This document shows positions 20,300 to 28,295 of a DNA stretch of 30,284 nucleotides, one piece after another. The translations under genes were made by a program, and so were the position numbers. The notes beneath the pieces were generated by a model. It ran no database searches. It was not told where the DNA came from and was given only the letters and a program-made list of their open reading frames with translations. Source of the stretch: JAKACU01 sp021821185 (lineage in GTDB: Bacteria > Bacillota > Bacilli > Alicyclobacillales > SLC66); assembly GCA_027343965.1 (NCBI GenBank), contig DAHWJX010000098.1, forward strand, positions 1-30,284. Direction: 5' to 3'. Position 1 is the first letter of the stretch, and the number at the start of each line of letters is the position of its first letter.

Positions 20300-21430
20300 C
20301 TACTGAGAATAGATTCTCGGTACACGGTCCGATATGCGGCAAAGAAGTTCATACGTAATCGTATCAAGTTGTTTTGCGGCGTCGGCCAAAGAGAATCCAG
20401 AGCCAACAGCCCCGCCATACAAAAGCGCTTTATCCCCAACTTGCACATCAGGTATATCGGTCACAAGCACCATCATCTGATCCATACAGACGCGTCCCAC
20501 GATCGGCGCTTTTACACCGCGAATTGAGACAGATCCCACGTTGGACAGGCCACGCGACACACCATCTTCATATCCAATCGGAAGCGTAGCAATACGCTCC
20601 GGTTTTGTCGCTACAAATGTACGCCCATAGCTGACTGCTTCACCAGGCGCAATCCTATGCAACCGTACGATATGTGTCTCAAGAGACATCACGGGACGCA
20701 AATCAACGTCTTGACCAAAATACGCTGATGGATGATAGCCGTATAAACTGATCCCTGGGCGAACCATATCAAAGTGATAGCGGGAATCACGTAGTAAACC
20801 GGCGCTGCTTGATGCGTGCAACACAGGAATCGATATGCCTTTCGCCTTGACTAAAGAAATCATGTCGACAAAACGTTGCCGTTGTCGTTCCGTCTCCGAT
20901 AAGGCAAGATCACAAAGTGGCTCATCGGACGATGTAAAATGTGTATAAGCCCCCGCCAATTCTAACCATGGATCATCATGAATCATCGTAAACAACGCGA
21001 CGGCTTCTTCTTCGTCTTTTACGCCCAAGCGGTTCATCCCTGTATCCACTTTAACATGGACGCGGCAACGTTCACCACGAGTTTTCGCAGCCTTTGACAA
21101 AGCTAGACAATCAGACTTTGTAAACACCGTTTGCATAATGTGATGCGTAACAACGGCATCCGCAGCTTCTATAGGCAATGCGCCATACACTAAGATGTCC
21201 GTTGTCAGGCGGGCATCCCGAAGCTGCACCGCTTCCTCGACGGTGGCAACACCAAGCTGATCAGCTCCAGCCTCAAGCGCCTTTTCACTGATCGCAACTG
21301 CTCCGTGTCCATAGGCGTTCGCTTTCACCGTCGCCATCAGCTTTACGTGAGGAGCCAAGCAAGCTTTCAGTGTCCGTACATTGTGTGCAAGACTGTTAAG
21401 ATCAATCTTGGCGTAAGTCTCTCTCCACAC
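20300..21430 (-). CDS. alr: Alanine racemase Alr
   Basis: Alr converts L-alanine to D-alanine for peptidoglycan. The 376-residue protein has the PLP lysine in MATVKANAYGHG (K36), the second catalytic base in AVSYGRTF (Y268), and the conserved VDTGMNRLG, HASSSAGLL, VRPGISLYG and GRVCMDQMMV segments. Length and order are standard. GTG 21430 has AAGGTG seven bases upstream. It sits between the LolA-like lipoprotein gene and ndoAI, the arrangement of the B. subtilis ydcC-alr-ndoAI-ndoA locus. Confidence 0.95.
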   Translation of the reverse strand: MWRETYAKIDLNSLAHNVRTLKACLAPHVKLMATVKANAYGHGAVAISEKALEAGADQLGVATVEEAVQLRDARLTTDILVYGALPIEAADAVVTHHIMQTVFTKSDCLALSKAAKTRGERCRVHVKVDTGMNRLGVKDEEEAVALFTMIHDDPWLELAGAYTHFTSSDEPLCDLALSETERQRQRFVDMISLVKAKGISIPVLHASSSAGLLRDSRYHFDMVRPGISLYGYHPSAYFGQDVDLRPVMSLETHIVRLHRIAPGEAVSYGRTFVATKPERIATLPIGYEDGVSRGLSNVGSVSIRGVKAPIVGRVCMDQMMVLVTDIPDVQVGDKALLYGGAVGSGFSLADAAKQLDTITYELLCRISDRVPRIYSQ

Positions 21431-21495
21431 TCCATATCACCTTTTACAAGGATACCATAAACTCACGGCCGTGATGGACGCAAAGTTTGTATTCC

Positions 21496-22488
21496 TTATT
21501 TTCCCATACTTTCGATGGTTGATGCAGCGACACGAATAAGATCGGGCGTTGGCATGCGCGTCATCATCGTAAATTCGACACCACCATTGATCCAATACAA
21601 TTGGTTTAAAGACCCGCTTTTCGTCAATACAGCAGGGATAGCATACAACGTCACCATCGATCCTTGCCCTACATCGATCGCACTGGATGTCGGTCGATTT
21701 TCGATAAGTATAAACGGAGACGACCCTTCGTAACGAACGAAGACAGATCCGTTTTGTTCAGTCTCATCCAAAATCGAGTCATTACCAGGTACCCAAGTCG
21801 GTTCAATCACTCCAAACGCCTGCTCACCGGCTGAAACGGGCATTTCTACCGGTTGCAATGTCGTGGTTTGATCTGGGGAAAATGCATTCGCTGCAAAAGT
21901 GACGCCTTTTTGATAAGACAGATAGTCCACGGTGATGATCGGATGCTTGTCGCGATCAAATAAAACGACTTGTTTCGGAGCATACGTCGTACTGTCAAGC
22001 ACGATTTTCTGTGCATTGACCAGTGGGATCTGTGGGTCGCCAGCCATCGTGAAAGTGACCAAATTGTCCCGATTGCTATATACCGGATTGTCGGTTGCGA
22101 CAATTTTACTGAGCAACGTATGGTACAGATAAAGTTGTCCTTGCTTATCCGCCCAGTCCCCTTGAAATTTGATCACCTTTTTTGTGTTCGGACTGATGAT
22201 ATATATGCCGCGAGCATTGTGCAAAATGATCTGCGAAATCTCTTTATTTTCATTTCCTAACGCGATGCGATAGCGATCTGGCGCCTGAAACCAAGTCTCC
22301 ACATAATACTTCTCGATACTGCCTGGCAAATGCACCGTCATAAAGGCGGTCGTTTTATAACTTGTCAGATTACTTTGCACATTTTGCAATTGCTGTACGA
22401 CTTGTGTCACACTTGGTTGCCCACAGCCAGCTAATGTGAGCCCAAGAGTCAAGGTTAGAGCAAACGCAATAAATTGGGTTTTACGCAC
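21496..22488 (-). CDS. LolA-like outer-membrane-lipoprotein-carrier family lipoprotein (YdcC-like)
   Basis: A 330-residue secreted lipoprotein. Residues 1-22 form a lipoprotein signal with lipobox LAGC (Cys22). The following domain has the LolA/LolB-like beta pattern (YKTTAFMTVHL, YYVETWFQAPDRYRIALGN, IILHNARGIYIISPNTKKV), found in Gram-positive YdcC where it cannot act with an outer membrane; its role is unknown, perhaps in spore or envelope signalling. The C-terminal part (from about 230) resembles a DUF4367-type module. GTG 22488 has AGGAG seven bases upstream and places the signal correctly; the frame is open to 22542. Confidence 0.82.
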   Translation of the reverse strand: MRKTQFIAFALTLTLGLTLAGCGQPSVTQVVQQLQNVQSNLTSYKTTAFMTVHLPGSIEKYYVETWFQAPDRYRIALGNENKEISQIILHNARGIYIISPNTKKVIKFQGDWADKQGQLYLYHTLLSKIVATDNPVYSNRDNLVTFTMAGDPQIPLVNAQKIVLDSTTYAPKQVVLFDRDKHPIITVDYLSYQKGVTFAANAFSPDQTTTLQPVEMPVSAGEQAFGVIEPTWVPGNDSILDETEQNGSVFVRYEGSSPFILIENRPTSSAIDVGQGSMVTLYAIPAVLTKSGSLNQLYWINGGVEFTMMTRMPTPDLIRVAASTIESMGK

Positions 22489-22565
22489 AAGATCACTCCT
22501 CTTGGTCGATAGCCGTCGAACGCCGATGGATCTTGTTGTCAATTGCCCGGGAAATGTGTCGACAG

Positions 22566-24122
22566 CTACAGCGCTACCTTTTGATCACGCAGTTCATGAA
22601 ATGCTTTCCCAATCCATGCCACCACATCAGAAGCAAGCAAGGACTCTTCACTTTGTGCATGCTGACTCGCTAGATCTGCACTCAGGCCATGAAGGTACAC
22701 GGCAGCGCATACGGCTTGCCACAACACTTGGCTAGTGGCAGCGAGTCCTGCAATCATACCTGCGAGCACATCACCTGTACCACCTGTCGCCAATCCACTA
22801 TTGCCCGTGGAATTGATCCATGACTGTCCATCAGGCATAGCGATCACCGTACCAGCACCTTTTAGTACGACAATCACGTTGTTGGTCTTTGCAAAGTCAG
22901 TTGCATAAGTCACACGATTTCTTTGCACATCCGATGCATCGAGACCTACCAACCGACCAAATTCTTTCGGATGCGGTGTGATGACGGTGGCCCTTTGCCG
23001 TCGTGCAAAAAACGACGTGCCACGATCAGGCATAATGGATAAGGCATGTAAAAAATCCGCATCAAGGACCAGAGGAATCGCTAGATCAGCAAAGGACAAG
23101 AAAGCTTCAGGATGTTCTCTTGCAAGATCTATGGCATCTTGACCGAGTCCGGGACCACATAAGCCAATAGCTGTGTGTGTAAGGTGTTCCTTGATCCTTT
23201 GCACAAAACCTTCCGTATGGGGGTCACCTTGTATCGGGACCTGCACCACCTCAGGCGGGATCAACGTCATGAGATTGGACGCAGCCGTTTCGGCAACCAG
23301 CAACCGGACTAACCCGGCTCCCGCCTTATACGCTCCTAAAGAAGCAAGAAAAGCTGCCCCATACATCCCTACGCTGCCTGCCCAGACACCTATCGTCTTG
23401 TACGACCCTTTGTGGCTATCTTGCGGACGCACAGGAAGAAACGAAGACGCATCTGCCTTTGTTACTAAATGGCATGATACCTTATGATGAATAGCTAAAC
23501 TCTCCGGCATGGAAAGTCCGATCGGCACGATTCGTCCACTGTGCGCGTGTCCAGGGTACTGATAGTGACCAATCTTTAGAAACCCCATCGCTACAGTAAC
23601 GGTGGCAATCACGGCGTCTGGATCAGCCTCACCCGTTGATGCATTGACCCCTGTTGGCATATCGATGCTCACGACGGATTTTTGAGACTCTCGTATCGCT
23701 ACGGTCCATGTTCGCAGCTCCTCACGCAGGTTCGCCACCGCCCCTGTCCCTAGCAAGGCATCTATGATCACATCGGCATCGGATAAACTATCCTCTGCTG
23801 TCGCTACTTGTCCGCCAAAAACTTCATAAGACGTAAGTTGCGCCTGGCACAAGGGTGAACACATAGCACGTACATACGCCAAATAGACAACAACTTTTCG
23901 TCCCTGGGAAAGCAAATGGCGTGCCGCTACCAATCCGTCTGCTCCGTTATGCCCTTTGCCTGCAACGACCGCAAACGTGTCGTTTTCCCCGGCGATTTGC
24001 ATCGCCTCCTTGGCTACCGCAAGTCCTGCTACTTCCATGAGCGCTAACGCACTTACCTGTGCTTTCTCGATGGTGTACGTATCCGCCTGTTGCATTTGCT
24101 TACTCGTAAGAAGCAACAACAT
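22566..24122 (-). CDS. nnrD: Bifunctional NAD(P)H-hydrate epimerase / ADP-dependent dehydratase
   Basis: This 518-residue fusion repairs damaged NAD(P)HX. The N-terminal half (about 1-215) is the epimerase (NnrE, YjeF_N), with VAGKGHNGADGLVAARHL, DALLGTGAVANLR and SIDMPTGVNASTGE. The C-terminal half is the ADP-dependent dehydratase (NnrD, a ribokinase-like fold), with SHKGSYKTIGVWAGS, AYKAGAGLVRLL, LDADFLHAL, TPHPKEFGRL, and NSGLATGGTGDVLAGMIAGL with the catalytic Asp. ATG 24122 follows GGAGGG; the frame is open to 24164. It is followed by the lipoprotein gene and alr, a common Bacillota order, though acpS, usually near, is not in view. Confidence 0.9.
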   Translation of the reverse strand: MLLLLTSKQMQQADTYTIEKAQVSALALMEVAGLAVAKEAMQIAGENDTFAVVAGKGHNGADGLVAARHLLSQGRKVVVYLAYVRAMCSPLCQAQLTSYEVFGGQVATAEDSLSDADVIIDALLGTGAVANLREELRTWTVAIRESQKSVVSIDMPTGVNASTGEADPDAVIATVTVAMGFLKIGHYQYPGHAHSGRIVPIGLSMPESLAIHHKVSCHLVTKADASSFLPVRPQDSHKGSYKTIGVWAGSVGMYGAAFLASLGAYKAGAGLVRLLVAETAASNLMTLIPPEVVQVPIQGDPHTEGFVQRIKEHLTHTAIGLCGPGLGQDAIDLAREHPEAFLSFADLAIPLVLDADFLHALSIMPDRGTSFFARRQRATVITPHPKEFGRLVGLDASDVQRNRVTYATDFAKTNNVIVVLKGAGTVIAMPDGQSWINSTGNSGLATGGTGDVLAGMIAGLAATSQVLWQAVCAAVYLHGLSADLASQHAQSEESLLASDVVAWIGKAFHELRDQKVAL

Positions 24123-24192
24123 GATCCCTCCGGACGTTACTGATATATTCAACCTTTGGTACAAGTATGCCGCCTGTACCTATATATGCACA

Positions 24193-24217
24193 CAGGCACC
24201 CTTACAAAGGGTGCCTG
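24193..24217. terminator. Hairpin between the LCP gene and nnrD
   Basis: CAGGCACCC (24193-24201) and GGGTGCCTG (24209-24217) form a perfect 9-bp stem with a 7-base loop, 26 bp after the LCP stop. No clean T-run follows on either strand, so termination is likely but not certain. A second repeat, GGTACA/TGTACC, lies at 24158-24180. Confidence 0.5.
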
Positions 24218-24242
24218 CCTCATTATTTCACTTTATGCACTT

Positions 24243-25523
24243 TTATGGCGCGTAAACCACCACTGCACCTGATGATGTGCCTTCTTGGACGACTGAGTTG
24301 CCCGTACCAAGAGCGCGGCCTACCTGTAGTCCCCAAGCCATATCACCTGGTGGATAATTGATCTGTGCAGGATAGGTGCCACCGCTTCCCATCCATGTCA
24401 CAGGGAATCCGTCTGCCTTAAGCTGATCAGCGGTTGACTGTGATCCATAAAACTGAACAGGGACGGTACTCGGGTCAGGCAAAGGAATTCCCGTGCTCGA
24501 TCCGGTCGATCCATAAGGTTTCAGCAATTTGGCCACTTTACTTGAATCCATAATGTCATAAAAAGCACCCGTGATGTAATTTTCCTGATTGAGTCCAGGT
24601 GCCGGAGCGCTAGCCACCATCATGGAATCCTTAACGTTGCCAATATTGATATGCACCATCTTAGCACCATGCACAGCCTCAGCTGCTCGAATGAGGTCCT
24701 GTAGCGACATGTCCGTCGCGACATCCTTCATCCATGTGGAAATTAGTCCAGGCATATTCGCCAGGTCATTTTTAGAATGAAGCAACTTCGTTTGCAAGGC
24801 GGATAAGAGTTGCCCCTGAGCATCATCGCGTTGAAAATCATTGACTTGGTAGACGCTGGCAGTGTTCTGACGCACACGGATGAATTGCAAAGCCATCTTG
24901 CCGTTCATCGTATACCAGCCTTTAAAGAAGTTAGCGCCACTGTGTGCGGGGTCATAGATGCGGCCTGGCACATAGATGCGTACCCCGCCGATCGCATTGA
25001 TGGCATCGGAAAACCCTTGAAAATCGGTTACAACCCAATGGTCAATATGCATCCCTGTAAACTGCTCCACAGCTTTGACCGTCAATTGAGCTGCCTGATT
25101 GGGTTGCATCTGTGCGCCAATATAGAAAAATGTCTTAAGTTTCGGTATCGGATTGTTATATTGAGGCATTGCAAATAACGTATCGCGCGGAATAGAAATC
25201 AATACCACCTGATGTTTGGCCGGATCAATGTGAGCAATCATCATAATATCCGCTTGTCCACCGCCACCTGCGATACTTAGTGGGCCAGTAGGCGTCCTTG
25301 CATTATTGCCAATCAAAAGGATGTTTTCCGGTTGGTTCAATTTGCCGACAAGTGCATTGGTAAATCCAGCAATGCCACCGCCACCTTTGGCTGCAAGCAT
25401 CGCAAAGCTGATGCCGACACCAAGGACGACGGCACCCAATGCCGCCACAGAAATGAGAAGTCGCCTCTTCGCTTTAGTGCGCTTTTTCTTAGGTGACGTA
25501 GCGGGTACAACTTGCTTTTTCAT
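24243..25523 (-). CDS. LytR-CpsA-Psr (LCP) family protein with atypical active site
   Basis: LCP enzymes attach undecaprenyl-linked wall polymers to peptidoglycan. The 426-residue protein has a basic cytoplasmic N-terminus, one membrane helix (about 22-45), an LCP domain and a C-terminal domain resembling LytR_C (about 350-426). Recognisable LCP marks are NILLIGNN, IAHIDPAKHQVVLISIPRDT (Arg113), DFQGFSDAINAIGG and ALQFIRVR. Several usual catalytic residues differ: the LGxD Asp is Asn74, the Arg of the GRSDT segment is Gln90, and in the final DFxRxxRQQ motif the second Arg is Ala235. Enzyme activity is therefore doubtful. ATG 25523 has AGAGG seven bases upstream. Confidence 0.82.
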   Translation of the reverse strand: MKKQVVPATSPKKKRTKAKRRLLISVAALGAVVLGVGISFAMLAAKGGGGIAGFTNALVGKLNQPENILLIGNNARTPTGPLSIAGGGGQADIMMIAHIDPAKHQVVLISIPRDTLFAMPQYNNPIPKLKTFFYIGAQMQPNQAAQLTVKAVEQFTGMHIDHWVVTDFQGFSDAINAIGGVRIYVPGRIYDPAHSGANFFKGWYTMNGKMALQFIRVRQNTASVYQVNDFQRDDAQGQLLSALQTKLLHSKNDLANMPGLISTWMKDVATDMSLQDLIRAAEAVHGAKMVHINIGNVKDSMMVASAPAPGLNQENYITGAFYDIMDSSKVAKLLKPYGSTGSSTGIPLPDPSTVPVQFYGSQSTADQLKADGFPVTWMGSGGTYPAQINYPPGDMAWGLQVGRALGTGNSVVQEGTSSGAVVVYAP

Positions 25524-25578
25524 GCATCTACCTCTCAATCCATAAAAAATTTCTCCGTAGAGTCATACTCATTCGGGG

Positions 25579-25607
25579 ATTATGGCACAAATGCTAGATT
25601 CCGTAAA
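25579..25607 (-). promoter_or_regulatory. SigmaA-like promoter of the LCP gene
   Basis: On the minus strand TTTACG (25602-25607), a 17-bp spacer and CATAAT (25579-25584) lie about 56 bp before the LCP start. Both hexamers are imperfect but the spacing is ideal. Confidence 0.5.
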
Positions 25608-25632
25608 GTGTGCGAGGGACATTGTACCAAAA

Positions 25633-26328
25633 TCACCTTGCGTTTTGCTTGCGATATGCAATCGGATCCTTTACGCCAGCCTGCCAAAACCCTTCTAAAC
25701 GCAAACGGCAACTATCACATTCACCACAAGCTTCTTCTTCGCCTTGATAGCACGATGTCGTCAATTCGTACGGTACGTCTAAACGCGTTCCAAGTCGGAC
25801 GATATCGGCTTTAGACAAATGTAAAAGCGGTGTTTCAACAGTCACAGGCAACCCTTCAACACCAACTTTCGTACCAAGTTTCGCCACCTGTTGAAAAGCC
25901 TCGATAAACTCTGGTCGACAATCAGGATAGCCGCTGTAATCCAATGCATTGACACCAATGTAGATAGCGGAAGCTTGTACGGTTTCCGCATAGGCTGTCG
26001 CGATCGATAGAAAGATCAGATTGCGACCAGGCACATATGTGATGGGTATTTCCCCCTCTTGAACCCCACTCGTTGGCACATCGTAAATGTCTTCTGTTAG
26101 TGCACTTTTCCCAATATCTTTTAAAAAAGGGAGTCTAGCAATTTTATGTTCTTTTACCCTGTAGTGTTCTGCTACCTTCTTAGCCGCCTCAATCTCTATA
26201 CGATGGCGTTGCCCATAGTCAAACGTCAGCGCATGCACATCATACAGGGCATCAACGGCTACGCCAAGACAAGTGCTACTATCCAATCCACCGCTTAAAA
26301 TGACAACCGCTTTTCTGCGTTCTTGCAT
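25633..26328 (-). CDS. queC: 7-cyano-7-deazaguanine synthase QueC
   Basis: QueC turns 7-carboxy-7-deazaguanine into preQ0 with ATP and ammonia. The 231-residue protein has the PP-loop SGGLDSS (residues 12-18), FDYGQRHR, the YVPGRNLIFLSIA segment, GVNALDYSGYPDCRPEF and the zinc-binding cluster of four Cys in SCYQGEEEACGECDSC. All catalytic and metal residues are present. ATG 26328 has GGAGAGG upstream. Third gene of the queD-queE-queC operon. Confidence 0.95.
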   Translation of the reverse strand: MQERRKAVVILSGGLDSSTCLGVAVDALYDVHALTFDYGQRHRIEIEAAKKVAEHYRVKEHKIARLPFLKDIGKSALTEDIYDVPTSGVQEGEIPITYVPGRNLIFLSIATAYAETVQASAIYIGVNALDYSGYPDCRPEFIEAFQQVAKLGTKVGVEGLPVTVETPLLHLSKADIVRLGTRLDVPYELTTSCYQGEEEACGECDSCRLRLEGFWQAGVKDPIAYRKQNAR

Positions 26329-26366
26329 GTATAACCTCTCCTTGTGATTTTAAGCCAGCAGCAGGT

Positions 26367-27080
26367 TCAAACGCCACGCTGCTGCGGATCCCATATCACT
26401 TTATGAATTTGCAAACTTAACTTAGCTTGCGGCAAAGGTTTGGCGAGCATCTTTTGCACCAAGATTTTCGGCTCCATCGATTCCCACACTGGGCTAAAAA
26501 GGATCACGGATGCTGGCCGATAGACTTCCAGGACATGACATGCCAAATCAAAGTCGGCGTCATCAGCCACCACGAACTTGAGTTCATCTTGTGGTCGCAA
26601 AACTTCGAGATTTGGCAAATGCATTCGGTGCGATTCACCCGATGATAAAAGTTTGTAGTCCATGATATAACGAACCTTCGGTGATTCTATGGCACGTAAA
26701 AACGGATGCAACGGTATAGAACCTGCCGTTTCGACGTGAATATCGACAAGGCTATCAAGCTTTGCCAACTCTTGCAAGAGCAATGCGGATCTGTCACCGT
26801 GTAAGAGTGGCTCGCCCCCTGTTAAACAGACGTGGGCTGCGGAAAATTGTTTCACTTTTTCACAAATTCTTTGGATGGTCATCACATCAGCCGCTTGAAA
26901 CGGCGGGTAACTGTACGTCGTATCACACCACGAACAGCGCAAGGGACAGCCAAACAATCGAATAAAAACTGTCGGATAACCCGCCTGGGTTCCTTCGCCT
27001 TCCACCGTTTCAAAGATCTCTACAAGTGGTAATGACTGTGCATCGGGAGACATATGTGACAATTCGATGCGATCACTCAT
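26367..27080 (-). CDS. queE: 7-carboxy-7-deazaguanine synthase QueE
   Basis: A radical SAM enzyme that contracts 6-carboxytetrahydropterin to CDG. From ATG 27080 it has 237 residues. The 4Fe-4S Cys triad is C45-P-L-R-C49-S-W-C52, a normal CxxxCxxC. Other marks are VEGEGTQAGYPTVFIRLFGC, DTTYSY, CLTGGEPLL and HVETAG. The ATG overlaps the queD stop by four bases (ATGA), so the in-frame extension to 27131 is unlikely. The ribosome site GAGAGG lies about ten bases upstream. Confidence 0.94.
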   Translation of the reverse strand: MSDRIELSHMSPDAQSLPLVEIFETVEGEGTQAGYPTVFIRLFGCPLRCSWCDTTYSYPPFQAADVMTIQRICEKVKQFSAAHVCLTGGEPLLHGDRSALLLQELAKLDSLVDIHVETAGSIPLHPFLRAIESPKVRYIMDYKLLSSGESHRMHLPNLEVLRPQDELKFVVADDADFDLACHVLEVYRPASVILFSPVWESMEPKILVQKMLAKPLPQAKLSLQIHKVIWDPQQRGV

Positions 27081-27538
27081 GGCATCATCGCCTCTCGTGA
27101 AATCTCCACAAAGGATGTCGGCGTTTCCCAAAGAATGAGACGTTCCAATTGTGCATCATTTTCTTGCCCTGTCAGGGCTGCATCGATTTGTTCATACATC
27201 CACACGATCATGTTTTCTGCTGTCGTATTCATAGGTGGCAAAACGAGATTCAAATAATGGTGATCCAATTTTTGTACCACGTGTTCCTGTACGATTTGTT
27301 TAATCACACCGAAATCCATGCCAAGTCCGATTGCATTTGGACGCGCCCGCACCGAAACTTGTAAACGATAGGTGTGTCCATGAAGTTCATGACATTTCCC
27401 TTCGTAGGCATGTAGATGATGTGCTGCATCAAAAGTGAATTCCTTTGTAATTAACACCATTTTTGTGTGATAGCGCAGTTGCTCCGTTGTGATATCGATA
27501 CCCAGTTGTTGTAACTGCACGGGCAATTCGTAAGCCAT
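27077..27538 (-). CDS. queD: 6-carboxy-5,6,7,8-tetrahydropterin synthase QueD
   Basis: QueD converts dihydroneopterin triphosphate to 6-carboxytetrahydropterin, the first dedicated step toward preQ0. The 153-residue product has the zinc ligands in FDAAHHLHAY (His41 region) and HELHGHTY (His53, His55), the catalytic Cys49 in GKCHELHGH, the GMDFGVIK helix and the LDHHYLN motif. The N-terminus carries about 26 residues before MVLITKEFTFDAAH, where many QueD proteins start. ATG 27538 has GGAGTGG eight bases upstream; ATG 27460 is an alternative. No preQ1 riboswitch is visible before the gene. Confidence 0.93.
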   Translation of the reverse strand: MAYELPVQLQQLGIDITTEQLRYHTKMVLITKEFTFDAAHHLHAYEGKCHELHGHTYRLQVSVRARPNAIGLGMDFGVIKQIVQEHVVQKLDHHYLNLVLPPMNTTAENMIVWMYEQIDAALTGQENDAQLERLILWETPTSFVEISREAMMP

Positions 27539-27571
27539 ACCACCACTCCTATCCACAACGCATGGTATCAC

Positions 27572-27604
27572 AAAAACAAGCCATGGGCATCTAGCGCCCA
27601 CGGC
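27572..27604 (-). terminator. Terminator of the cytochrome c gene
   Basis: On the minus strand a 9-bp stem with one G-U pair (27596-27604 with 27580-27588), a 7-base loop, then TTGTTTTTG (A-run 27572-27576 on plus). It separates the cytochrome gene from queD. Confidence 0.75.
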
Positions 27605-27641
27605 CTCGCTTAAAAGCTACGTCGTCGTAACGTGTATCGCC

Positions 27642-28169
27642 TTACTTTTGCGTTTGTTTAGCCAGCCAGGCAGCCACCTGCTGTACCTGACTCGGATCCG
27701 TTAAACCGCCACTTGGCGGCATAATACCTTTGCCTTGCGTAATAAAAGACTGCAATTGCGAAGCCGATGCTACGTTACCAATTCCCAACAAGGACGGTCC
27801 AACTGAACCTTGCAAATTTTGTCCATGACAGCCAGAGCACGTATTTTGAAAAATCGTATATCCCGTCGCAGACACATCCAGCACTTTCGTATTACTCGGA
27901 TGCTGCGTAGGAAATGGTAAGCTAGACGCGCTTTGCGAGCCTTGCGACGAACTGCTGCTACCACCGCTGCTGCTACTACTGCCACTTGTGCTGCTACTGC
28001 CGGAGCTACCTTGATACATACCGACTGCAGGAAGCTTTTGCATATTTTCATGCGTCATCGAGTTTGGCAACGTAAAGATACCCGCAATCCAGAGTCCCAC
28101 ACCGACGACCGCACCCAGAGAAACGATGAAAACTCCGGTTCCAGATATCTGCGGTTCTTTTCGTTTCAC
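27642..28169 (-). CDS. Membrane-anchored cytochrome c
   Basis: A 175-residue monohaem cytochrome. An uncleaved membrane helix (about residues 11-34) anchors it, followed by a Ser/Gly-rich linker (about 54-84) and a small class I cytochrome c domain with haem site CSGCH (Cys111, Cys114, His115) and the axial Met150 in GIMPPSGG. The order resembles CccA/CccB-type electron carriers of Bacillus, which feed terminal oxidases outside the membrane. GTG 28169 is chosen because GGAGG lies nine bases before it; ATG 28187 has no good ribosome site. It has its own promoter and terminator, so it is probably monocistronic. Confidence 0.88.
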   Translation of the reverse strand: MKRKEPQISGTGVFIVSLGAVVGVGLWIAGIFTLPNSMTHENMQKLPAVGMYQGSSGSSSTSGSSSSSGGSSSSSQGSQSASSLPFPTQHPSNTKVLDVSATGYTIFQNTCSGCHGQNLQGSVGPSLLGIGNVASASQLQSFITQGKGIMPPSGGLTDPSQVQQVAAWLAKQTQK

Positions 28170-28206
28170 GAACGGTTTCCTCCCCATGCAACGACACTTC
28201 GATAAA

Positions 28207-28236
28207 ATTATAATTCGCCACGAGGACAGGGATCAA
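28207..28236 (-). promoter_or_regulatory. SigmaA-like promoter of the cytochrome c gene
   Basis: On the minus strand TTGATC (28231-28236), an 18-bp spacer and exact TATAAT (28207-28212) lie about 38 bp before the GTG start. Confidence 0.65.
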
Positions 28237-28295
28237 TCATTTCCAGGGCCTACTCGCGAACATTATCTGAACTTCACGGGAAAATAACGGACTGT

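Noticed and set aside
24158..24180. GGTACA/TGTACC repeat as a regulatory leader of nnrD
   Set aside because: Only a 6-bp inverted repeat with an 11-base gap, no T-run or antiterminator, so no function can be supported.
27539..27641. preQ1 riboswitch before queD
   Set aside because: The gap contains the cytochrome terminator and a ribosome site, with no preQ1 aptamer stem-loop or A-rich tail.
27770..28051. Basic, Ala-rich minus-strand frame over the cytochrome linker
   Set aside because: It arises from the repetitive Ser/Gly codons of the linker read in another frame.
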